Assembly: GCA_044371005.1 (NCBI GenBank)
Contig: JBILUL010000005.1
Coordinates: 1-64,000, forward strand
Reading direction: 5' to 3'
DNA from: UBA2402 sp044371005
GTDB lineage: Bacteria; Planctomycetota; Phycisphaerae; Phycisphaerales; UBA1924
Length of the DNA stretch: 64,000 nucleotides
A program made the position numbers and the translations under genes. The notes below the pieces were generated by a model. The model searched no databases. It was not told where the DNA came from and was given only the letters and a program-made list of their open reading frames with translations. Below are positions 26,437-33,547 of the stretch, piece after piece. Within the stretch, counting starts at the first letter, position 1. The number at the start of each line of letters is the position of its first letter.

Positions 26437-27159
26437 ATGCTGTCTTCCGCACCACGTTCAGAATCGACCCGGACCCTTGCAGACGGGAGCGTACTGCCCC
26501 AGGATCTCGCAGTTCTCTGGACTGCGCTGATCGAGGACGCTTCTGCAGCGGTCAAGATCATCACGACCACGGGCCACATCATCTTTGCCAACGAGTTTGC
26601 CTGCAACTTCTACGGCACGCCGGCGATGCGTCAACTGACGGGTCGCTCCCTGCGCGACTTCCTTGACGACGCCGTCGTCAACGAGCGGCTCTCGGTCGCC
26701 CAGGAGGTGGTCAACACCGGCTCACCGCTGGCACTTGAGGGAATGCTCAAGGGCAAGCTGGTTCGCTCCGTCTTCCGGCTGCTTCCCGGGCGGCCCACTG
26801 CGGGCAGCTGTCTGCTCGTGGTGACCCGGGTCTGCACCGAGCAAGCCACGAACCGCATCGGCAACGCCCAGATTCCGGTGCGCAAGGCTCAGTTCCACGA
26901 TCACGGCGAGCTGGGCAAGCTGACGGCGCGGGAGCTTGAGATTCTCAAGCTCATCGGCATCGGCCTTTCCACGGCGGAGATCGCCGACAAGCTCGGCCGC
27001 AGCGTCAAGACGGTCGAGTGGCACCGCGTCTCGCTGGGCGAGAAGCTGGGCATCACCAACCGCGTTGAACTGGCTCGAATCGCCATCGCGGCCGGCATCG
27101 TGTGGTTGGATACGGACACACTTCCCAGCGACGCACAGCCCGCCGCGGCTGGCGTCTGA
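26437..27159 (+). CDS. PAS-LuxR transcriptional regulator
   Basis: A 240-residue regulator. Residues about 25-130 form a PAS-like sensor (VKIITTTGHIIFANEFACNF, LTGRSLRDFLDD). A C-terminal LuxR/FixJ-type HTH follows at about 165-225 (GKLTARELEILKLIGIGLST, AEIADKLGRSVKTVEWHR, LGITNRVELARIAI). There is no receiver domain, so it probably senses a ligand or redox state directly. The ATG at 26437 has no good ribosome site; a start at 26356 would overlap the divergent LOG gene. It is followed after 60 bases by the promoter of the His-rich locus, but regulation of that locus by this protein is only a possibility. Confidence 0.85.
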   Translation: MLSSAPRSESTRTLADGSVLPQDLAVLWTALIEDASAAVKIITTTGHIIFANEFACNFYGTPAMRQLTGRSLRDFLDDAVVNERLSVAQEVVNTGSPLALEGMLKGKLVRSVFRLLPGRPTAGSCLLVVTRVCTEQATNRIGNAQIPVRKAQFHDHGELGKLTARELEILKLIGIGLSTAEIADKLGRSVKTVEWHRVSLGEKLGITNRVELARIAIAAGIVWLDTDTLPSDAQPAAAGV

Positions 27160-27218
27160 TTCCCCAGACTTCCCACACCACACAAATCCCAAAACCAAGG
27201 TGATCGTCCGAATTTGGA

Positions 27219-27249
27219 TTGACTTCACCAGGTGTTCTTGGTCTACTAT
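27219..27249 (+). promoter_or_regulatory. Candidate sigma-70 promoter of the His-rich protein locus
   Basis: TTGACT at 27219-27224 and TACTAT at 27244-27249 are separated by 19 bases; an alternative -10, TCTACT at 27242, would give a 17-base spacer. The region is A/T-rich compared with its surroundings. The palindrome at 27253 begins three bases after the -10, so a bound repressor would block initiation. Confidence 0.5.
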
Positions 27250-27777
27250 TCAATATTGAGAAATCAATCTCAATATCATCGACGAGCGGCGGCTCGCTGG
27301 CCTGGCCAGTGGCGATGGGTGCTGGCGTGCCTGTGTGTTCTGGCCGGCGTGGGCCTGCTGCCAGCGGTACACGGGCACAGTCATGGCCCATCCCGTACTG
27401 GGGTTCATGGCGCATGCCAGACACTCCACGCGGCAGCATCGCACTCGCATGATCACGAGGATGGGTCTGACTCCGACGATGCTTCTGAATCGCATCGGTG
27501 TGGAACGAAGACGTGCCACACAACGGAAGGCCGGACGCAGGACACACGCCCGTCCGGCGACGAGCACCCTGTTGAACGCGACGATCCATGTGGCGACGAT
27601 GAGTGCACGATCTGTCTGGATCTGCACCTTGCTTCATGTACGCCGCCGGTGAAGAAGCCCCGGACCCTGATGGGGTTTGGCGCGATGACCGGCATGCTGG
27701 TGGTGGCTGACGAGTCGCATGAGCGCCCGATGCCGCTGCGCCTCAATCGCGGGCGCGGCCCGCCCTCAAGCACCTGA
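27232..27777 (+). CDS. His/Cys/Asp-rich exported protein, probable metal binder
   Basis: The maximal frame gives 181 residues. A hydrophobic signal-like segment (WVLACLCVLAGVGLLPAVHG) is followed by a metal-ligand-rich region: GHSHGPS, ASHSHDHEDGSDSDD, SHRCGTKTCH, DDPCGDDECTICLDLHLASC. No known domain is recognised with confidence; the Cys/His pattern suggests binding of zinc, copper or nickel outside the membrane. The start is unresolved. The GTG at 27232 lies inside the promoter, the TTG at 27256 lies inside the operator, and a GTG at 27319 begins at the hydrophobic segment. The operator palindrome implies repression when metal is plentiful. Confidence 0.65.
   Translation: MFLVYYSILRNQSQYHRRAAARWPGQWRWVLACLCVLAGVGLLPAVHGHSHGPSRTGVHGACQTLHAAASHSHDHEDGSDSDDASESHRCGTKTCHTTEGRTQDTRPSGDEHPVERDDPCGDDECTICLDLHLASCTPPVKKPRTLMGFGAMTGMLVVADESHERPMPLRLNRGRGPPSST
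27253..27276. promoter_or_regulatory. Perfect Fur/Zur-like operator palindrome
   Basis: ATATTGAGA and TCTCAATAT form nine-base perfect inverted arms separated by AATCAA. The half-sites TTGAGA/TCTCAA resemble Fur-family boxes of other bacteria (core TGAGAAT-n-ATTCTCA). It overlaps the expected transcription start of a gene for a His/Cys-rich protein, consistent with repression by a metal-loaded Fur or Zur. Which metal is not shown by the sequence. Confidence 0.6.
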
Positions 27778-27894
27778 AAGAAGATCCCTCGGCTCGGGCC
27801 CGATGTGCGCCATGCAGAACGCGCGCGGGCCAACTGTCCACAAGGGCTTCGTGCGCGCAGAGGACTGCGCCATGGTGCAAGGCGGTGCTGACTC

Positions 27895-28644
27895 ATGTAT
27901 TCTGGAACCCGTTCTCGCGGGGGCTTCACGCTCATCGAACTGCTGGTTGTCATCGCGATCATCGCGCTGCTGCTTGGCATTGCACTTCCGGCAATGGGCA
28001 AGGCGCGTCGAGCGGGCTGGACCGTCAAGTGTCTGTCCAATGTGAGAAGCCTGTGCATCGCGCAGCAGATGTACCTTGATCAGAACAAGGGGCAGCTTGT
28101 TGATGTCGGGCTTTCGCACGGGGGGTTCGGAGATCCGAACCTCTCCTGGACTCGGACGCTGACCGAGTACTACGGCGCGCCGATCTCACTCAAGAGCCCG
28201 GCGGATCGCAGTGCCTACTGGCCGACGGATCTGGGCGGCGGCGGACAGCTGCAGAACGGCGTGGCGAGGATGTCCAGCTACGGGATGAACAACTACCTGT
28301 CGAGGACGTTCAACCCCGGCATCTCAAGCCGCGAGCCGTTCGACCGGATCGACAAGATCGACCGCCCATCACTGACGGTTCAGTTCCTGATCATGGCCGA
28401 AACCGGCGACTACGCAGTCTCCGACCATCCGCACGTGGAGGGGTGGGGCGACGCGGCTCGCGCGCCGTCGCTCGCGGCCACGCAGGTGCAGACCAACCGT
28501 CACGGGGGACCCGCCAGAAGCAGCCGAAGCCTTTCGAACTGGGGATTCCTTGACACCCACGCAGCGACCCTGCCCTTTGGCGAGGTCTATACCGACCGGC
28601 AGACCAATGCCTTGAATCCTGATGTCGCGTCCCTGACGCACTGA
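27895..28644 (+). CDS. Prepilin-type N-terminal domain protein (pseudopilin-like)
   Basis: A 249-residue protein starting with the type IV prepilin motif RGGFTLIELLVVIAIIALLL: a peptidase cleavage site G/F, the Glu at position +5 and a long hydrophobic helix. The rest is a soluble globular domain ending in a His/Thr-rich segment (LDTHAATLPFGEVYTDR), the layout of the abundant planctomycete pseudopilin-like proteins. It lies 117 bases after the His-rich protein gene and 33 bases before the next gene, suggesting membership in the same metal-regulated locus. It also has a candidate metal-ligand pair, SDHPHVEGW. Confidence 0.88.
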   Translation: MYSGTRSRGGFTLIELLVVIAIIALLLGIALPAMGKARRAGWTVKCLSNVRSLCIAQQMYLDQNKGQLVDVGLSHGGFGDPNLSWTRTLTEYYGAPISLKSPADRSAYWPTDLGGGGQLQNGVARMSSYGMNNYLSRTFNPGISSREPFDRIDKIDRPSLTVQFLIMAETGDYAVSDHPHVEGWGDAARAPSLAATQVQTNRHGGPARSSRSLSNWGFLDTHAATLPFGEVYTDRQTNALNPDVASLTH

Positions 28645-28677
28645 CTCACTTTTCGCCTCAACATTCCGGAGATTCTC

Positions 28678-29460
28678 ATGACCACGATTCGATTCGTTCC
28701 GTTGGCCTGCGCCGCCGCCGCGTCGCTGGCCGGCACGGCACTGGCGCAGCCCCACGAGGGGGATGTCGCCCTCTATGTCGAGAACAGCACGATCCATACG
28801 GGCGTCTTCGGCGCGGGCGTGTACTCGCAGACACGACTCTTCGCCGCGACGCTGGGCGTCGTCGCGCCCAACTTCACCGCGACACCGGGCTTTGATTGCT
28901 CGCCCGGCACCTTCCCCGCAGGAAGCCGCAACGGGTTCACCATCCGAGGGCCGCTTGAGGTCTGGAACGGAGCCGCGTTCGAACCGGCAGCGACTGCACG
29001 GATGAACCTCTCCTTCTCGACGCTTTCGGTGGACACGCCACTGACACCACAGACGGTGACCGGTTTCACGCTGAGTGTCGGAAGCAACGGCCAATGGCAT
29101 CGACATCTTGACTACACGCTCTCCGACGGCGCGCCCGACGGCGTGTACCTGCTTGAGCTGGAGCTCTTCTCGACCAGTTCTTCGCTGGCTCCCAGTGAGC
29201 CGTTCTGGATTCTGTTTGATCAGAACGCCACCGAGCAGGCCATGTCCGATGCTGGCGCGTGGGTGCAGCTCAACTACCTCGCTCCGGCACCGTGCCCGGC
29301 CGACTTCAACCAGGATGGTGGCGTTGATGGCAGCGATGTCGAGTCATTCTTCCTCGCATGGGAATCCGGCGACACCGTGGCGGATGTCAACTTCGATGGC
29401 GGAGTCGACGGGTCCGACATCGAGACCTTTTTCGTCGCCTGGCAGAACGGTGGGTGTTGA
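28678..29460 (+). CDS. Secreted HxHxDYTL-family protein with dockerin-like tail
   Basis: A 260-residue protein. A signal peptide (PLACAAAASLAGTALA, cleavage before QPHEGDV) leads a beta-type domain of about 175 residues containing HEGDVALYV, GVVAPNFTATPGF, WHRHLDYTL and SEPFWILFDQNA. These features recur in the next gene and recall the choice-of-anchor M / actinobacterial surface-anchored domains found near zinc transport genes; that link is tentative. The final 55 residues are two dockerin-like loops (DFNQDGGVDGSDVESFF, DVNFDGGVDGSDIETFF) ending GGC. HxH may bind metal. A role in metal capture at the surface is inferred from context only. Confidence 0.75.
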   Translation: MTTIRFVPLACAAAASLAGTALAQPHEGDVALYVENSTIHTGVFGAGVYSQTRLFAATLGVVAPNFTATPGFDCSPGTFPAGSRNGFTIRGPLEVWNGAAFEPAATARMNLSFSTLSVDTPLTPQTVTGFTLSVGSNGQWHRHLDYTLSDGAPDGVYLLELELFSTSSSLAPSEPFWILFDQNATEQAMSDAGAWVQLNYLAPAPCPADFNQDGGVDGSDVESFFLAWESGDTVADVNFDGGVDGSDIETFFVAWQNGGC

Positions 29461-29482
29461 GATTCGTGAGTTTCAGAGGCCG

Positions 29483-29508
29483 ACGTGCGTTCTGTCTTGA
29501 ACGCACGT
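29483..29508 (+). terminator. Hairpin between the two HxHxDYTL genes
   Basis: ACGTGCGTTC and GAACGCACGT form a perfect 10-pair stem with a six-base loop (TGTCTT), 23 bases after the upstream stop. There is no following T-run. It may reduce readthrough into the next gene or protect the 3' end of a processed transcript. Confidence 0.5.
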
Positions 29509-29595
29509 GCCGGGCTGAGCATCGATTCCTTGAGTTGATTGCAACTTCCGCGTTGCATGTTTGATTGTTCCGTTTCCTATTTTCAGGAGAGAGTC

Positions 29596-30258
29596 ATGAA
29601 CCGAGTTCTTTCACTTGTACCCGCGATGGTCATTTCTTCGAGCGCGCTGGCCGTCATTCCCGAGGGCGATGTGTCGCCCTTCGCAGACGGCGGCCGCGTC
29701 GGGACCAATCTGGTCTCCGAAGACGGCCTCACCACCACCGCCAATGTCCGCGTCTTCTTCGCGGAACTGGGCGAGGATGTCCCCAACTTCACGCAGGAAC
29801 CGGGCTGGCAGAGCCCCGACGGCACGTTCGCCGGTGACGGACTGCTGACGTTCCAGATCAACCGCGCCCTGCGCCGCTGGAACGGGTCGGACTTCTCGCA
29901 GCTGGGCGGCACGATGGAGCTGGCCTTCGGTCCGCTCACCCCGATCTCGACACCCGCCTCCGACGTGATCGTGCCCGGATTCGATCTGCCGATCGATTCG
30001 GAGGGTGGTCTGCACGACCATCCCGACTACACGCTCGCGGCACCGGCACTCGACGGCATCTACCTGCTCGACATTTCCTTCGCCGTCCCCTCCCAGGGAC
30101 TCGCGATGAGCGAGCCTGTCTGGATCCTCTTCGGTCAGAACGCGCAGGAAGCGGATGCACAGGCCGCGTACGACTGGGCGACCGCCAACGTGCCCGCGCC
30201 GGGCCTCCTGGGCGTGGCCCTCATCGCGGGTCTGGGTGCCGCCCGCCGCCGCCGCTGA
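29596..30258 (+). CDS. Secreted HxHxDYTL-family protein with PEP-CTERM tail
   Basis: A 220-residue paralogue of the preceding gene product. After a short signal (LVPAMVISSSALA) it has PEGDVSPF, DVPNFTQEPGW, FDLPIDSEGGLHDHPDYTL, LDGIYLLDISF and SEPVWILFGQNA, aligning with the neighbour along its whole length. Instead of dockerin loops it ends VPAPGLLGVALIAGLGAARR, a PEP-CTERM tag for exosortase sorting. AGGAG lies six to seven bases before the ATG at 29596. Function is unknown; the conserved HxHxD and the locus operator suggest metal handling. A strong terminator follows. Confidence 0.78.
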   Translation: MNRVLSLVPAMVISSSALAVIPEGDVSPFADGGRVGTNLVSEDGLTTTANVRVFFAELGEDVPNFTQEPGWQSPDGTFAGDGLLTFQINRALRRWNGSDFSQLGGTMELAFGPLTPISTPASDVIVPGFDLPIDSEGGLHDHPDYTLAAPALDGIYLLDISFAVPSQGLAMSEPVWILFGQNAQEADAQAAYDWATANVPAPGLLGVALIAGLGAARRRR

Positions 30259-30302
30259 GCCGCGGGGGGGGCGGACCCAGATTTCAGTTCAAGTTTGACC
30301 AC

Positions 30303-30339
30303 GGGGCCGCGTGCTGATCCACGCGGCCCCGCTTTGTTT
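30303..30339 (+). terminator. Rho-independent terminator closing the HxHxDYTL locus
   Basis: GGGGCCGCGTG (30303-30313) pairs with CACGCGGCCCC (30320-30330) around CTGATC, followed by GCTTTGTTT. It lies 45 bases after the PEP-CTERM gene stop. Confidence 0.85.
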
Positions 30340-30445
30340 GCGATATCGCCCCGAGGCCTCAGGGGCTGTCTGGCCGCGTTGGGGTCCGGTTTGGATGGCC
30401 GCGGCGACGGATTCCCTGCGCCGGTTTTGCCTACGCTCCCCTCCT

Positions 30446-31294
30446 GTGTCTGGCTTTGACTCCTATACCGTGCGGCTCGATGCCTTCGAAGGTCCGATGG
30501 ACCTTCTGCTCTATCTCATCCGCAAGGACGAGGTGGACCTGCACAACATTCCGATTGCCTCGATCACCGAGCAGTACATCCGGTATGTGCGTGAACTGGA
30601 AGTGGTCGGCCACCACCGGATCGACATCGATACCGCCGGCGAGTTTCTGGTGATGGCGGCGACGCTGATGGAGATCAAGTCGCGCATGCTGATGCCCCAG
30701 GAGGCACCCGCTGCGCCTGAGGGCGAGACCCGCACCAGAAATCGCGAGGATCCGCGGGCCGAACTGGTGCGTCAGCTCCTTGAGTACAAGAAGTACCGCG
30801 ATGCGGCCAATGCGCTCGAATCGCGGGCCGAAGAGTGGCGCCGACGCTACCCGGCGGTACGGGCGGGCGTGGACGATCTGCGGCTCCAGAGTGCGCTTGA
30901 TTCCGCGCCCGACATGGAGCTTGACGATCTGGATCTGATCGACCTGGTCGATGCGTTCCGCAAGATCGCCGAAACCGTGATCTTCGACCGGCTGGGCGAC
31001 CATCAGGTCACGTACGACGACACTCCAATCGAACTGCACGCCGAGGACATCGTCAGCAGGCTCCGGGCCGACAGCGAAACCAAGTCCATGGCGCTCCAGC
31101 AGATGTTCGAGGGGCGTTCACGCGGCGAGATGGTGGGTCTGTTCCTGGCCCTGCTCGAACTGGTCCGCAACCGCCGCGTCCGCGTGGTGCAGGACCGCAT
31201 CGAAGGGCTGATTTCGGTCCAGCTGCGTGACGACCCCGAGGATCCAGGGCACGATCAGCCGGCACCGCCGGCTGATCCGGACGCAACGGAATGA
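30446..31294 (+). CDS. scpA: Segregation and condensation protein A
   Basis: A 282-residue kleisin subunit of the SMC-ScpAB complex, which organises the chromosome. The N-terminal SMC-head-binding part reads VRLDAFEGPMDLLLYLIRKD and IASITEQYIRYV, then AGEFLVMAATLMEIKSRMLM. The C-terminal winged helix includes EMVGLFLALLELVRNRRVRV. The middle region is acidic. The GTG at 30446 puts the conserved start ten residues in; an ATG at 30395 is an alternative. scpB is not adjacent. It is followed closely by the NfeD-like gene and pgi on the same strand. Confidence 0.92.
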   Translation: MSGFDSYTVRLDAFEGPMDLLLYLIRKDEVDLHNIPIASITEQYIRYVRELEVVGHHRIDIDTAGEFLVMAATLMEIKSRMLMPQEAPAAPEGETRTRNREDPRAELVRQLLEYKKYRDAANALESRAEEWRRRYPAVRAGVDDLRLQSALDSAPDMELDDLDLIDLVDAFRKIAETVIFDRLGDHQVTYDDTPIELHAEDIVSRLRADSETKSMALQQMFEGRSRGEMVGLFLALLELVRNRRVRVVQDRIEGLISVQLRDDPEDPGHDQPAPPADPDATE

Positions 31295-31351
31295 GTTGGG
31301 GCTTTCGTCCGATCGCGCGCGTCAACGCTTTGCAGTGATACTCTTGGCGCG

Positions 31352-31849
31352 ATGGATCTGAACACGTGGGGCGTTGCGCTCCTTGCATTCATGTTTGTGC
31401 TGCTCTTTGTCGAGCTCTTCCTGCCGACCGGAGGCGTGCTTGGCATGGTCGCCGCGGTCGTGGGCATCTCCGGGCTGGTCTGCCTCTTCCGGTATGACCT
31501 GACCTGGGGATTGAGCGGGCTGCTTTCCATGGTGGTGCTGCTGCCGGCCTTCGCGGCCTTCGCCTTCAGGGTGTGGCCGCATACGCCCATGGGGCGACGC
31601 GTGATCGGCACCCCATCCGACGAGGAGCTGGAAACCAAGCGGCTGGCGGAACTGCGTGAGCGTGAGAGGCTTACGGGCATGGTGGGCAAGGAGGGCACGG
31701 TGCTGACCGCACTGCGCCCGGTGGGCCTGATCGAGATCGACGGTGTTCGGATGGATGCACTGAGCGAGACGATGTTCGTTCAGCCCGGCTCGAAGGTGAA
31801 GGTCACCTATGCGGACGGGAGCCAAATCAAAGTGCGACAGATCAACTGA
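31352..31849 (+). CDS. NfeD-like membrane protein
   Basis: A 165-residue protein. Two or three membrane helices (LLAFMFVLLFVELFLPTGGV, MVAAVVGISGLVCLF, SGLLSMVVLLPAFAAFAF) are followed by a cytosolic OB-fold (GKEGTVLTALRPVGLIEIDG, then VRMDALSETMFVQPGSKVKV), the NfeD C-terminal signature. Known NfeD proteins pair with SPFH/flotillin-like proteins or serine proteases in membrane quality control; no partner gene is adjacent. It has the size of the short NfeD class lacking a ClpP-like domain. Confidence 0.87.
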   Translation: MDLNTWGVALLAFMFVLLFVELFLPTGGVLGMVAAVVGISGLVCLFRYDLTWGLSGLLSMVVLLPAFAAFAFRVWPHTPMGRRVIGTPSDEELETKRLAELRERERLTGMVGKEGTVLTALRPVGLIEIDGVRMDALSETMFVQPGSKVKVTYADGSQIKVRQIN

Positions 31850-31947
31850 CCGATGCTCTGGCGGGCCGACACCGGCGCGCAGCAACCTTCACCGCCCACG
31901 CGGGCACAGCAGCCCGACACGGGGCGAAGATCACCGACGAGAACCAC

Positions 31948-33375
31948 ATGCTCACACTCGACTACGCCAACTGCCTCGCCGACCGCATCGGAGCCTCACA
32001 CGGCCTGGACCCCGCCCTGCTTGACCCGTCGGGTGAAGCCGCCAAGGGCATCGCCTCCTGCACGGCGAAGCTCACGTCCACACGCGGCACCGGCTGGGAG
32101 CGGTGGCGTGAACTGGCGTTCGACCCGATGAAGACGGAGCATCTCGCCGATGTCAAGGCCGCCGCCGCGGCATGCAAGGGACGCTTCGACACGATGGTCG
32201 TGCTGGGCATCGGCGGCTCGGCACTGGGCAACATCGCCCTGCAGTCGGCCCTCAACCCCGCCACCTACAACCTGCTCGACCCCGCGGCACGCAACGGCCC
32301 CCGCATGTTCGTCGTCGACAACGTCGACCCCACCTACTTCGGGGGCGTCCTCGACTTCTGTGCTGCACAGCCGGGCGGCCTGAAGCGGACGCTGTTCAAT
32401 GTCGTCTCCAAGAGCGGTGAGACCGCCGAGACCGCCGCGCAGTTCATGATCATCCGTGAACGCCTCCGCTCACTCATGGGCAAGGACCACGCCGCGAATG
32501 TCGTCGCAGTGACCGACCCGCGCAAGGGCACGATGCGGCAGATCTGCGAACGAGAGGGATACACGACCCTGCCAGTCCCCGATGGCGTCGGCGGGCGTTT
32601 CAGCGTGCTCAGCCCGGTGGGCCTCTTCTCCGCGGCGATGTGCGGCATCGACATCGATGCACTGCTCAAGGGCGCGGCCGACATGGACCGTACCTGCTCG
32701 CTCACCGAACTCTCGAAGAACCCCGCCGCGATGCTCGCGTTCCTTCTGGTGGAACTGGGCCAGACCAAGGGCAAGACCAATCACGTGCTGATGCCCTACG
32801 CCAACTCGCTCTACCTGCTTGCCGACTGGTTCCGTCAGCTCTGGGCCGAGAGCCTGGGCAAGCAGCGTGACCGCAACGGCAACACGGTCTTCGCAGGTTT
32901 CACGCCCATCAAGGCGCTGGGAACCACCGACCAGCACAGTCAGGTGCAGCTCTACCGCGAAGGCCCCAACGACAAGGTCCTTGGAATGCTCGAAGTCGAG
33001 CAGTTCGAGAGCGATGTCGAGATTCCTGTCGGCCTGGGCGTTGATGCCTTGACCTACCTCGAAGGAAAGAAGATGTCGGCCTTGCTCGCTGCCGAGAAGC
33101 GGGCCACCGAATATGCCTTCGTCGAGTCAGAACGCCCCAACTTCACGATCAAGTTCCCCAGGATCGATGCCTATCACGTCGGTCAGTTCATCAATCTCTG
33201 GCAGATCACCACGGCCTACGCGGGGCTCCTGCTGGATATCGACGCGTACGACCAGCCCGCGGTCGAACTGGGCAAGCAGGCGACCTTCGGCCTGATGGGC
33301 CGCAACGGCTACGGTGAGTTCCAGCAGGCCGTCTCAAAGGCACTGGACGGGGCCCCCAGAATCATCCGAGCCTGA
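31948..33375 (+). CDS. pgi: Glucose-6-phosphate isomerase
   Basis: A 475-residue enzyme interconverting glucose-6-phosphate and fructose-6-phosphate. The first SIS domain shows MVVLGIGGSALGNIALQSAL and NVVSKSGETAETAAQF (phosphate loop). The second contains GTTDQHSQVQLYREGPND with the catalytic His region, and DAYDQPAVELGKQ near the end. Length fits the shorter bacterial/archaeal-type PGI rather than the 550-residue type. The ATG at 31948 is preceded by a weak ribosome site. It is 98 bases from the nfeD-like gene. Confidence 0.95.
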   Translation: MLTLDYANCLADRIGASHGLDPALLDPSGEAAKGIASCTAKLTSTRGTGWERWRELAFDPMKTEHLADVKAAAAACKGRFDTMVVLGIGGSALGNIALQSALNPATYNLLDPAARNGPRMFVVDNVDPTYFGGVLDFCAAQPGGLKRTLFNVVSKSGETAETAAQFMIIRERLRSLMGKDHAANVVAVTDPRKGTMRQICEREGYTTLPVPDGVGGRFSVLSPVGLFSAAMCGIDIDALLKGAADMDRTCSLTELSKNPAAMLAFLLVELGQTKGKTNHVLMPYANSLYLLADWFRQLWAESLGKQRDRNGNTVFAGFTPIKALGTTDQHSQVQLYREGPNDKVLGMLEVEQFESDVEIPVGLGVDALTYLEGKKMSALLAAEKRATEYAFVESERPNFTIKFPRIDAYHVGQFINLWQITTAYAGLLLDIDAYDQPAVELGKQATFGLMGRNGYGEFQQAVSKALDGAPRIIRA

Positions 33376-33547
33376 TCGGGACTTCATCAACATCGCGCAA
33401 GGTCAGGCTCCCAGCGTCGCCTGAGCCCGAAGCGCAACTCGGTGCCGGCCCGCGCCGACCGGGTGATCTCGTGCCGGCTCATGCCTCTGCTGGCGCGTGC
33501 TTATCATCCGGGGTGAGGGAGCGGGACTCCCGGGGAGGTTCTTTCGG

